A stretch of 21,743 bases of DNA from a virus, in IMG/VR virus record IMGVR_UViG_3300009129_000098, positions 1-21,743 of that record; one strand, 5' to 3'. Made by a program: the position numbers and the translations under genes. Below, piece after piece: positions 1 to 4,494 of the stretch (positions are counted from its first letter, which is position 1; every line of letters starts with the position of its first letter). The notes under the pieces were generated by a model. That model was not told the DNA's origin, searched no databases, and was given only the letters and a program-made list of their open reading frames with translations.

Positions 1-42
1 CGGGCCGGCCTGTGCTGTAAGTCCTTGATAGTCAACGACTTA
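1..42. repeat. Partial copy of the 78-bp nested palindrome (copy A)
   Basis: This is the right part of the element seen in full at 894-971, 1665-1742 and 1997-2074, cut by the window edge. It shows the GC-rich centre (CGGGCCGGCCTGTGC) followed by the right arm at 18-42, which ends TCAACGACTTA like every other copy. The arm is an imperfect inverted repeat with one mismatched pair. Confidence 0.85.
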
Positions 43-63
43 TGACATCTTTTATGCGGGCAT

Positions 64-85
64 AAAAAAGCCCCCTTTCGGGGGC
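64..85 (-). terminator. Rho-independent terminator of the leftward cassette
   Basis: Read on the minus strand, GCCCCC and GGGGGC form a perfect 6-bp GC stem closed by a GAAA tetraloop and followed at once by six T. It lies downstream of the leftward gene ending at 164 and is the only textbook intrinsic terminator in the cassette array. Confidence 0.92.
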
Positions 86-106
86 ATGAATTAAGCAATC
101 TTTATT

Positions 107-160
107 TTAGCAGAAGATAAAAGAGACAATTACGACAAGGACAAAAATTGATAAATCCAT
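107..160 (-). CDS. Possible 17-aa hydrophobic peptide
   Basis: An ATG four bases after the stop of the 105-aa gene opens a 17-codon frame, MDLSIFVLVVIVSFIFC, that ends before the terminator at 64-85. Nearly all residues are hydrophobic, so it could be a single membrane-spanning peptide. It would be translated from the transcript of the upstream gene. There is no clear ribosome binding site. A frame this short can arise by chance, so the call rests only on composition and position. Confidence 0.25.
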   Translation of the reverse strand: MDLSIFVLVVIVSFIFC

Positions 161-163
161 TTC

Positions 164-481
164 TTAAACAGGGGTTGGCAATGCCGTTGCCGTTCCGTCA
201 TGGGTTTGAACAAACCAATCATTTTCGCAGATTGGTTCACCATCAAGACAGGCAACAAAGCCGACTTGGTGAAAATTCATTCCTGTAATGCCGTTGACTC
301 TTTCCATTGTGGTGCGAGTGTTCCAACCTGCAAGCGTGGCAAAAACTAAACCGCTTGGATCTCTTCTGACAATTTCGTTGCCATGAAGAAAAACGCTTGT
401 GCCGTCTGTTTTAGTGTTTCCTTTTGTTAAGGGCAAGCCTTGACAAAAGGCGTTTCTGATTTGTTCTGTTACTTTTCTCAT
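164..481 (-). CDS. Phage hypothetical protein with a WNTRTTMERVNG motif
   Basis: A 105-aa soluble protein. The segment from about residue 17 (LTKGNTKTDGTSVFLHGNEI) to the motif WNTRTTMERVNG near residues 53-64 resembles a small protein family common in tailed phages. That family has no assigned function as far as I know. The gene has its own promoter, with TTGACT at 511-516 and TACCTTTG in the -10 region, which puts the transcription start at or next to the ATG at 481. There is no Shine-Dalgarno sequence. It follows the 91-aa gene with only 38 bases between them, which the promoter fills. Function unknown. Confidence 0.8.
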   Translation of the reverse strand: MRKVTEQIRNAFCQGLPLTKGNTKTDGTSVFLHGNEIVRRDPSGLVFATLAGWNTRTTMERVNGITGMNFHQVGFVACLDGEPICENDWFVQTHDGTATALPTPV

Positions 482-487
482 ATTACA

Positions 488-516
488 AAGGTAAAGGGTA
501 AAGGGTTAAAAGTCAA
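488..516 (-). promoter_or_regulatory. Promoter of the 105-aa gene
   Basis: On the minus strand TTGACT (511-516) is followed by a 17-base spacer and TACCTT (488-493), which extends to TACCTTTG. This matches the Bacteroidota promoter form TTG-N20-TAnnTTTG exactly. Six bases separate the hexamer from the ATG at 481, so the mRNA is predicted to start at the A of the start codon. Confidence 0.75.
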
Positions 517-519
517 GGA

Positions 520-795
520 TTATCTCTCGTTAAAAACGCCTGCGTTTTGCTCACGAAAACGAAGCTCGGCATCAACATTGAGAGGGTGAGCGTCACGGAT
601 GCCCAAGACAGTCTTTGACTCTTCCATATCTTCCCGAATGGCGATTGATCGAAGCTCACGGGAAATCTCGAAACGAGCTTGCCAAGCTTGCTTGTATTCT
701 GCCGATTGATCTTGCAAGAATTTGCTATCATCCCACAGGCGGTTTACCTCATTATTGAGCGTTTCAAATTTTTCGTTTAGTTCTGCTTTATTCAT
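520..795 (-). CDS. Small helical protein of unknown function (91 aa)
   Basis: A 91-aa charged protein rich in Glu, Lys, Arg and Gln (starts MNKAELNEKFETLNNEV). It has the look of a continuous helix or coiled coil and no membrane segment or cysteine motif. The start at 795 is fixed by a promoter whose -10 element ends six bases before the ATG. Its 3' end is four bases from the -35 element of the next promoter. In general character it resembles the 63-aa protein at 1745-1936, which has a similar opening (M-x-K-x-E-x-x), but I cannot show homology. Function unknown. Confidence 0.75.
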   Translation of the reverse strand: MNKAELNEKFETLNNEVNRLWDDSKFLQDQSAEYKQAWQARFEISRELRSIAIREDMEESKTVLGIRDAHPLNVDAELRFREQNAGVFNER

Positions 796-801
796 ACTAA
801 C

Positions 802-830
802 AACATAAGGGCAAAACGGGCTAAACGCAA
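802..830 (-). promoter_or_regulatory. Promoter of the 91-aa gene
   Basis: On the minus strand TTGCGT (825-830), a 17-base spacer, TATGTT (802-807), then GTTAGT and the ATG at 795. The block from CCCTTATGTTG to the ATG is identical in the promoters at 1606-1634 and 2446-2474, although the spacers and coding regions differ. Confidence 0.78.
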
Positions 831-861
831 ACTTTTTTTTCGATTATTTTGCATTATGTCG

Positions 862-878
862 TAAGCCATTGGTTATCA
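862..878. repeat. Degenerate half-arm of the palindromic element
   Basis: TAAGCCATTGGTTATCA matches the first 17 bases of the right arm of copy C (1718-1734) at 15 of 17 positions. It lies just left of full copy B and is preceded by the same ATTATGTCG tail that precedes the complete copies C and D. It looks like the remnant of a decayed or recombined copy. Confidence 0.6.
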
Positions 879-893
879 GTAGAAGGGTTTTCG

Positions 894-971
894 TAAGTCG
901 TTGACTATCAACGACTTATGGCACGCCGCCGGGCCGGCTTGTGCTGTAAACCCTTGATAGTCAACGACTTA
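894..971. repeat. 78-bp nested palindromic element, copy B
   Basis: The left arm (894-918) is a perfect inverted repeat: 11-base stem TAAGTCGTTGA, loop CTA, and the complement. The right arm (947-971) is a weaker inverted repeat. The right arm is also an inverted copy of the left arm (22 of 25 positions), with a GC-rich centre (CCGCCGGGCCGGC) between them. The element can therefore fold either as two short hairpins or as one long one. It contains the stop codon (969-971) of the leftward 107-aa gene. Confidence 0.92.
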
Positions 972-1292
972 GGAGATCTTCTTTGCCTTGACGATCTTAG
1001 TGCAAGTCCATACCCAATTACCACCCTTGCCATTCAAGCCCTTGTAGTAACGCAAGCCCGCTTGCCAAACATTCTTGCCGTACTGATGCACAGTAAAGAC
1101 ATGGTTCATGGTTCGATTTTGTACAGTTAGGGCGTACAGGTTGCCTTTGCAATGAGCCTTGTATCTGCGTTGATTGCCTTGCCAAGACGGGTCGGCAGGA
1201 ATGTTACTCTTGCAAGTCTTGCCAACCTTGATATCATCCAATGCTTTGCATTGGTCATACATGGCTTGAGTGAATGGTTTTACTTTAAACAT
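969..1292 (-). CDS. Hypothetical protein, 107 aa, Cys/Trp/aromatic-rich
   Basis: The last of three genes in one leftward cassette. The 107-aa product is basic and rich in Lys, Asn, Tyr and Trp, with cysteines near residues 15, 27, 48 and 97, and no membrane segment. The ATG at 1292 follows the stop of the 50-aa gene by nine bases. There is no recognisable Shine-Dalgarno sequence, only an AT-rich leader. The stop codon lies inside palindromic element B. I do not recognise the family. The tryptophan- and glycine-rich C-terminal part (GGNWVWTCTKI) suggests a small beta-rich fold, but this is a guess. Confidence 0.72.
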   Translation of the reverse strand: MFKVKPFTQAMYDQCKALDDIKVGKTCKSNIPADPSWQGNQRRYKAHCKGNLYALTVQNRTMNHVFTVHQYGKNVWQAGLRYYKGLNGKGGNWVWTCTKIVKAKKIS

Positions 1293-1301
1293 TTAAAAAT
1301 T

Positions 1302-1454
1302 TCAGTTAGAGGGGAAAAGCCCATAACGACGAGAGCCGTCATTGGTAGCTTGGCGACGCTTGAGGAGACGCTTGGCGTCACGCTCACGCATGGCGATAGA
1401 TTCGACTTGCCAAACAGCACCTGCTTGGTTGAGGATAGACTTGAGAATGTACAT
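1302..1454 (-). CDS. Small basic protein, 50 aa
   Basis: Reading leftward from the ATG at 1454 gives 50 codons to TGA at 1302: MYILKSILNQAGAVWQVESI and then an Arg/Lys-rich half with RERDAKRLLKRRQ. An AGGA stretch lies about seven bases upstream. It is the middle gene of a three-gene cassette, 22 bases after the 40-aa gene and nine before the 107-aa gene. All six arginines are CGT or CGC, which is unlike random frame content. The basic half could bind nucleic acid. Function unknown. Confidence 0.6.
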   Translation of the reverse strand: MYILKSILNQAGAVWQVESIAMRERDAKRLLKRRQATNDGSRRYGLFPSN

Positions 1455-1476
1455 GATTTTCCTTTTCTTTTTGGGT

Positions 1477-1599
1477 TTATGCGTAACGCTTGGCGTGTTT
1501 TACCTTGCGAGTGTATTTGGACTTGTCCTTGTGAGGGCGAGCTTTAGTAAAGAGAATTTGAAGCCTTAGCTTGGGGGTCTTTGCCTTTCTTGTCTTCAT
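1477..1599 (-). CDS. Very basic 40-aa protein
   Basis: The ATG at 1599 sits six bases after a TATGTT -10 element identical to those of the neighbouring cassettes. The frame runs 40 codons to TAA: MKTRKAKTPKLRLQILFTK, then a Lys/Arg/His-rich tail with KYTRKVKHAKRYA. About 40% of residues are Lys, Arg or His, so nucleic-acid binding is plausible. It is the first gene of the cassette that continues with the 50-aa and 107-aa genes. The conserved promoter placed exactly at its start is the main reason to believe it is real. Confidence 0.65.
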   Translation of the reverse strand: MKTRKAKTPKLRLQILFTKARPHKDKSKYTRKVKHAKRYA

Positions 1600-1605
1600 A
1601 CTAAC

Positions 1606-1634
1606 AACATAAGGGTAAAAACTACTAAAGTCAA
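1606..1634 (-). promoter_or_regulatory. Promoter of the 40/50/107-aa cassette
   Basis: On the minus strand TTGACT (1629-1634), 17 bases, TATGTT (1606-1611), GTTAGT, then the ATG at 1599. It has the same geometry and the same -10 to ATG sequence as the promoters at 802-830 and 2446-2474. Confidence 0.78.
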
Positions 1635-1664
1635 ACTTTATTTTAGTTATTTTTCATTATGTCG

Positions 1665-1742
1665 TAAGTCGTTGACTATCAACGACTTAGGGCACACCGC
1701 CGGGCCGGCCTGTGCCATAAGCCCTTGGTTATTAACGACTTA
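1665..1742. repeat. 78-bp nested palindromic element, copy C
   Basis: The left arm (1665-1689) is the same perfect 11-bp hairpin as in copies B and D. The centre carries GGCACA and TGTGCC as an extra 6-bp inverted pair around CCGCCGGGCCGGCC. The right arm (1718-1742) is more diverged (TAAGCCCTTGGTTATTA...). It ends two bases from the stop of the leftward 63-aa gene. Confidence 0.92.
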
Positions 1743-1744
1743 TG

Positions 1745-1936
1745 TTAAAAGTCGTATTGGGCATGGTAGCCATAGTCGATGTCCGCGTTCTCATTACGGA
1801 ACTCAAGGAGAGCGAGCTTGTCCTCCCAGTAACCGATTTCATTGCGGAGCGAAACCCTATCAGCCTCACCGAGATCAGCGGTCTGAAGGTGGGCGTGAAG
1901 TTGGGAGATGTGGCTTTCTATTTCTGATTTAGTCAT
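1745..1936 (-). CDS. Small helical protein, 63 aa
   Basis: The product starts MTKSEIESHISQLHAHLQT and is acidic and predicted helical. An in-frame ATG farther upstream (2014) lies within palindromic element D, so I reject it. The start at 1936 is set by a promoter whose -10 element (TACCTT, 1942-1947) ends five bases before the ATG. It is a single-gene cassette between elements D and C. The repeated pattern of hydrophobic and charged residues suggests a short coiled coil. Function unknown. Confidence 0.7.
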   Translation of the reverse strand: MTKSEIESHISQLHAHLQTADLGEADRVSLRNEIGYWEDKLALLEFRNENADIDYGYHAQYDF

Positions 1937-1941
1937 ACCTA

Positions 1942-1970
1942 AAGGTAGCATGTAGCGCAAGCAATTGCAA
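1942..1970 (-). promoter_or_regulatory. Promoter of the 63-aa gene
   Basis: On the minus strand TTGCAA (1965-1970), 17 bases, TACCTT (1942-1947, TACCTTTA), then five bases to the ATG at 1936. It keeps the spacing of the other cassette promoters although its sequence is the most diverged. This argues for selection on spacing rather than simple copying. Confidence 0.68.
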
Positions 1971-1996
1971 GTTTTTTTTACTTTTTTATTATGTCG

Positions 1997-2074
1997 TAAG
2001 TCGTTGACTATCAACGACTTAGGGCATACCCGCCCCCGGGCCTGTGCCGTAAACCCTTGATAGTCAACGACTTA
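1997..2074. repeat. 78-bp nested palindromic element, copy D
   Basis: The left arm (1997-2021) is the perfect 11-bp hairpin. The right arm (2050-2074) is identical to that of copy B. The centre differs most here (CCCGCCCCCGGGCC), but its outer pair GGCATA/TGTGCC is kept with one mismatch. It starts eight bases after the end of the leftward 62-aa gene. Confidence 0.92.
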
Positions 2075-2081
2075 GGAGGTT

Positions 2082-2270
2082 TTACTTAAAAAAGGGATGA
2101 GGACGGACATCACGCAAGCGGATGCCGTGGACAATGTTTGTCCTGTACTTGCGTACATTGGCACAAGCTCCCCAAGTGGGGTGCTGAATTGGATTATCAG
2201 CAAGCTGATAGATTTTACCGCAACGAGTGACGACTACATCGCCCTTTTTGAATTTTGATTTGTTATCCAT
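2082..2270 (-). CDS. Small protein with a possible SH3-like fold, 62 aa
   Basis: The product MDNKSKFKKGDVVVTRCGKI... is basic. The segment FKKGDVVVTRCGKIYQLAD resembles the opening strand-turn-strand of KOW/SH3-like small barrels, but this is a visual likeness only. The start at 2270 lies ten bases after the stop of the 52-aa gene. A longer frame extends upstream to 2423, but that extension overlaps the better supported 52-aa gene and is rejected. It is the second gene of the rightmost cassette and ends just before element D. Confidence 0.7.
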   Translation of the reverse strand: MDNKSKFKKGDVVVTRCGKIYQLADNPIQHPTWGACANVRKYRTNIVHGIRLRDVRPHPFFK

Positions 2271-2280
2271 AATTTTTGTC

Positions 2281-2439
2281 CTAGTTGATGATTGAATCGA
2301 TTTGACCCTCGGAGATTTCGTGGTCGCCTCCGTCTTGATCGATGCACCAAAGCAAGCCTGTTTCTGAGTCGATCTCTTCGACCTTGAGCCACCCTTTGGT
2401 GAAAACGAGAATTTCTGTTCCAACTGTTATCTTATCCAT
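2281..2439 (-). CDS. Small acidic protein, 52 aa
   Basis: The ATG at 2439 lies six bases after the conserved TATGTT element. The frame runs 52 codons to TAG at 2281, beginning MDKITVGTEILVFTKGWLKV and ending ISEGQIDSIIN. It is acidic and probably all-beta. VGTEILVFTKGWLKVEEID and the KGDVVV segment of the next gene are both strand-rich openings, so the two could be related or act together, but I cannot show this. First gene of its cassette. Confidence 0.65.
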   Translation of the reverse strand: MDKITVGTEILVFTKGWLKVEEIDSETGLLWCIDQDGGDHEISEGQIDSIIN

Positions 2440-2445
2440 ACTAAC

Positions 2446-2474
2446 AACATAAGGGATAAACCTGTTAAACGCAA
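2446..2474 (-). promoter_or_regulatory. Promoter of the 52/62-aa cassette
   Basis: On the minus strand TTGCGT (2469-2474), 17 bases, TATGTT (2446-2451), GTTAGT, then the ATG at 2439. It is the rightmost of five leftward promoters with the same layout, and it borders the repeat-rich region. Confidence 0.78.
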
Positions 2475-2520
2475 ATTTTTTTTCAATTATTTTTCGCAGA
2501 AAAAGCGAATGCGGAATTTC

Positions 2521-2696
2521 TCAAATAGTCACTATGAGCTAAGCTAATAGTAAAATTGAAATTCCATAAGTTGAGTTAATGATAAGTTGAACTAATGAAA
2601 AGCAAAAGCTAAACTTATCAAATAGTCACTATAAGTTGAACTAATTAGCCTTATTAGTTCAACTAATGAAAAGCGAAAGCAAATCCAATCAAATAG
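2521..2696. repeat. Tandem degenerate direct repeats
   Basis: TCAAATAGTCACTAT occurs exactly at 2521-2535 and 2618-2632, with a third partial TCAAATAG at 2689-2696. ATAAGTTGAACTAAT occurs exactly at 2582-2596 and 2631-2645 and with two changes at 2566-2580. ACTAATGAAAAGC followed by AAAAGC or GAAAGC occurs at 2591-2609 and 2662-2680. The mosaic looks like iterated binding sites. Confidence 0.82.
2634..2664. repeat. 12-bp inverted repeat with 7-base loop
   Basis: AGTTGAACTAAT (2634-2645) and ATTAGTTCAACT (2653-2664) are perfect complements separated by seven bases. The left half is one of the direct repeats described for 2521-2696, so the same unit occurs in both orientations. Confidence 0.82.
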
Positions 2697-2745
2697 CAAT
2701 AATAAGTTCAGGTAATACCCCCTATTAGTTTATCTAATTAGTGTA

Positions 2746-2765
2746 GTTAGTGTATTTACACTAAC
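2746..2765. promoter_or_regulatory. 20-bp palindrome carrying GTGTA on both strands
   Basis: GTTAGTGTA and TACACTAAC form a perfect 9-bp inverted repeat around TT. A further TTAGTGTA lies directly upstream (2739-2746). The GTGTA core is the same motif found just upstream of many genes in this window, so this may be a two-way promoter or an operator for a dimeric regulator. Confidence 0.6.
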
Positions 2766-2829
2766 TGGCGGGGGGTGGTTTATTTCAAAATCAAAATTAC
2801 TTTCAAACATTTACATTAATAATGCAAGT

Positions 2830-2900
2830 CAAAAAAAATCGGCGCAAATATATAAAAACCTAAAAAACCATGTATAATTCAGGCCAAAAAAAATCGGCGC
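2830..2900. repeat. Two exact 16-bp direct repeats, 55 bp apart
   Basis: CAAAAAAAATCGGCGC is found at 2830-2845 and again at 2885-2900. Both are followed within two bases by an ATAT stretch. They precede the first rightward gene (2970) and may be binding sites. Confidence 0.8.
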
Positions 2901-2969
2901 CTATATTAATTTCCGGGGTAGATTAATAAATTATTATTGAAAATCATAAAATAAATTATATTATGAAGC

Positions 2970-3209
2970 ATGGATAAGGAAGAAATCATAACTCACGTAG
3001 CAAACGATATTTTAAACACTATGAATATCGGTCAAATCGTTAACGCCCTTCGGGAACATTCCGTGCAAAGAGCACTTGCATATTATGATGGTCTGAATGA
3101 AGATGAGCAAAAAGAATTAACGGATAAGATCCTAGCCGCGAAAGCTCAAGCTGAAGAAGCTTCTGCTACTGAAGAGGTTGAGACTGTTGAAACCGAAATG
3201 GTTTCTTAG
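2970..3209 (+). CDS. Small acidic protein, 79 aa
   Basis: A 79-aa product starting MDKEEIITHVANDILNTMN. The N-terminal 55 residues look helical (DGLNEDEQKELTDKILAAKAQ), and the C-terminal tail is a run of Glu, Val, Thr and Ala (EEASATEEVETVETEMVS). The net charge is strongly negative. A TATATT hexamer at 2957-2962 ends seven bases before the ATG, so its transcript would be almost leaderless. It converges on the leftward 75-aa gene, and the two stop codons overlap (TAG at 3207-3209 against TAA at 3206-3208). I do not recognise the family. Confidence 0.7.
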   Translation: MDKEEIITHVANDILNTMNIGQIVNALREHSVQRALAYYDGLNEDEQKELTDKILAAKAQAEEASATEEVETVETEMVS

Positions 3210-3433
3210 TTCCCGATCTTGACTTTGCTTTTTTTAAACCTCATTATTGCGGACTCTTGTCCGTGAGGGATAAATGATACGCATCTGAATCCCGCCATGA
3301 ACATTTTCAGTTCTATTCTTTCTACGAATTTTCGGGGAAGATTTAAGATAAAGACTGGATGATTGTCTTCCGACGGGTCAGCTAAAATAAATTCGTGGCA
3401 AAATTCCCAGCAAAAATTATACAGAGAGTTCAT
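3206..3433 (-). CDS. Hypothetical protein, 75 aa
   Basis: Leftward frame read from ATG 3433 (MNSLYNFCWEFCHEFILAD). A TTG start six codons upstream (3451) is possible but less likely. It overlaps the end of the preceding leftward gene (stop at 3417) by 17 bases, so the two are probably co-transcribed and translationally coupled. The N-terminal part has two Cys and many aromatic residues, and the C-terminus is basic (MRFKKSKVKIGN). Function unknown. Its stop overlaps that of the convergent 79-aa gene. Confidence 0.6.
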   Translation of the reverse strand: MNSLYNFCWEFCHEFILADPSEDNHPVFILNLPRKFVERIELKMFMAGFRCVSFIPHGQESAIMRFKKSKVKIGN

Positions 3434-3674
3434 CGTCGGATTTGTTGACAAGTTCCTGAACTAGTGTGAACTTTCCATCAATCATCAATTCCGCCGGCGT
3501 TTTTCCTTCTTCATTTTCGATTGGGGTGTTCAGCCATACTGTAGCTTCGTAAATGGTGTACTTTTTTGCAATAGCGGTCATGATATCATATTTCGTTATG
3601 GTGCCGTCCCCCAAGGCAACTTCTATCTGACCTTTGCTTTTCTTTACTGAAGCTTTATTAGCTTTTTTACTCAT
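3417..3674 (-). CDS. Small protein, 85 aa, N-terminal basic tail
   Basis: The chosen start, ATG at 3674, gives MSKKANKASVKKSKGQ, a basic tail followed by a compact domain of about 65 residues (GDGTITKYDIMTAIAKKYTI...). A longer frame from 3734 would cover a likely promoter, so I reject it. On the minus strand GTGTAAATA lies directly upstream and ends five bases before this ATG, the same layout as several rightward genes. I do not recognise the family. The two small leftward genes here form their own short unit inside an otherwise rightward block. Confidence 0.65.
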   Translation of the reverse strand: MSKKANKASVKKSKGQIEVALGDGTITKYDIMTAIAKKYTIYEATVWLNTPIENEEGKTPAELMIDGKFTLVQELVNKSDDELSV

Positions 3675-3679
3675 AAATG

Positions 3680-3688
3680 TATTTACAC
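3680..3688 (-). promoter_or_regulatory. GTGTA-type promoter of the 85-aa gene
   Basis: On the minus strand GTGTAAATA is followed by CATTT and the ATG at 3674. It is preceded by TTA, as in the palindrome at 2746-2765. The spacing from GTGTA to ATG (14 bases) equals that before the portal and protease-scaffold genes. Confidence 0.6.
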
Positions 3689-3739
3689 TAATTAATTTAT
3701 TTATTTTAGAAAAAAAGAGAACGAATTTCAACACCGCTA

Positions 3740-3748
3740 GTGTATATT
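3740..3748 (+). promoter_or_regulatory. GTGTA-type promoter of the PhoH-like gene
   Basis: GTGTATATT lies 32 bases before the ATG at 3772. The hexamer TATATT (3743-3748) is -10-like. No convincing -35 sequence is present 17 bases upstream. Predicted leader of about 17 AT-rich bases. Confidence 0.5.
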
Positions 3749-3771
3749 AATAAAAGCATTTGTTTTTAAAT

Positions 3772-4479
3772 ATGCCAAAAAAACCCAAGGTAGAAATACC
3801 TCAACTAAAATTAACGTTTAAAGTCAACAACTTAAGGCTGACCGAAAAACAAAAAGTATTTCTCGCTTTAGCCTTAAAATCGGACACCAATATTATGTTT
3901 GTTAGTGGCCCGGCGGGCTCAACGAAAACATACATGGCTGTTTATTCAGCCCTTCGCCATTTAAGCGCAAATGATGAATTGGATATGTTTTACGTTCGAA
4001 CAATTATCGAAAGCGGCGAAAAAGGCCTCGGCGCCCTTCCGGGAAATGTTGAAGAGAAGATTAATCCCTATATGGCCCCTTTGGAAGATAAGCTTATTGA
4101 AATGCTTCCCCAGAATAAAACTACTCGAAGAGATTTGGTTGATAGCGGACGAATACAAGCGATGCCCATAAATTACCTTAGAGGCGCGAGCTGGAAGGAT
4201 AAGGTGGTCGTAGCTGATGAAGCGCAAAATTTTACCTTTAAGGAATTAACTACATTAATAACTCGATTGGGGAAAAATAGCAAATTATTTATATGCGGCG
4301 ATTTCATGCAGAGTGACATTAATGGAAAGACTGGTTATTCCAGTATGTTTAATTTATTCAAGGACAAGGAAAGCGAAAAAAACGGAATCCATTGCTTTAG
4401 TTTTACAAAAGACGATATATTGAGAAGCGAGTTACAGAAGTATATTATAGGAAAACTAGAGGTTGCAATCAAAAAATAA
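3772..4479 (+). CDS. phoH: PhoH-like ATPase
   Basis: A 235-aa P-loop ATPase. Residues 46-53 form the Walker A motif GPAGSTKT, residues 145-153 the Walker B region VVVADEAQN, and GDFMQSD (176-182) the sensor-like motif typical of PhoH. The overall pattern (LTEKQKVFLALAL..., INYLRGASW, ELTTLITRLG) is characteristic of the family. PhoH proteins are frequent in phages and resemble the helicase half of RecD-like NTPases. Their role in infection is unsettled, with RNA or phosphate metabolism proposed. I chose ATG 3772 over TTG 3760 because the sequence MPKKPKVE begins a normal N-terminus. There is no Shine-Dalgarno sequence. The next gene starts 15 bases after the stop. Confidence 0.93.
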   Translation: MPKKPKVEIPQLKLTFKVNNLRLTEKQKVFLALALKSDTNIMFVSGPAGSTKTYMAVYSALRHLSANDELDMFYVRTIIESGEKGLGALPGNVEEKINPYMAPLEDKLIEMLPQNKTTRRDLVDSGRIQAMPINYLRGASWKDKVVVADEAQNFTFKELTTLITRLGKNSKLFICGDFMQSDINGKTGYSSMFNLFKDKESEKNGIHCFSFTKDDILRSELQKYIIGKLEVAIKK

Positions 4480-4488
4480 GTGTAAATT
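4480..4488 (+). promoter_or_regulatory. GTGTA-type promoter of the GAF-like gene
   Basis: GTGTAAATT begins one base after the stop of the PhoH-like gene. The hexamer TAAATT (4483-4488) ends six bases before the ATG at 4495, so the transcript is predicted to start at the A of the start codon. Confidence 0.6.
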
Positions 4489-4494
4489 CTATTA

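Larger units (their letters stand above)
2475..2969. other. Repeat-rich region without genes; possible origin or control region
   Basis: No frame in these roughly 495 bases looks coding. It is very AT-rich apart from a G-run near 2768-2778. It holds tandem direct repeats (2521-2696), a 12-bp inverted repeat (2634-2664), a 20-bp palindrome (2746-2765) and two 16-bp direct repeats (2830-2845 and 2885-2900). It separates leftward from rightward transcription. Such features are typical of phage origins or early control regions, but nothing here identifies which. Confidence 0.6.

Noticed and set aside
918-1932. Rightward open frames at 918-1130, 1152-1547, 1342-1569, 1672-1932 and 1742-1927
   Set aside because: They lie opposite leftward genes that have well-placed promoters, they run through the palindromic elements, and their composition is not that of normal proteins.
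1937-2014. N-terminal extension of the leftward 63-aa gene
   Set aside because: It would begin inside palindromic element D and cover the whole promoter at 1942-1970.
894-2074. Integron-type attC sites between gene cassettes
   Set aside because: The layout (small genes separated by palindromic sites) is similar, but the conserved attC core ends (RYYYAAC and GTTRRRY) do not match, each cassette has its own promoter, and no integrase gene is in the window.
1-2074. CRISPR array
   Set aside because: The repeats are palindromic but are separated by coding sequence of variable length, not by short uniform spacers, and no cas gene is present.
2271-2423. N-terminal extension of the leftward 62-aa gene (113-aa version)
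   Set aside because: The extension overlaps the 52-aa gene in another frame, and that gene starts exactly at a conserved promoter. The extension itself is low-complexity and serine/lysine-rich.
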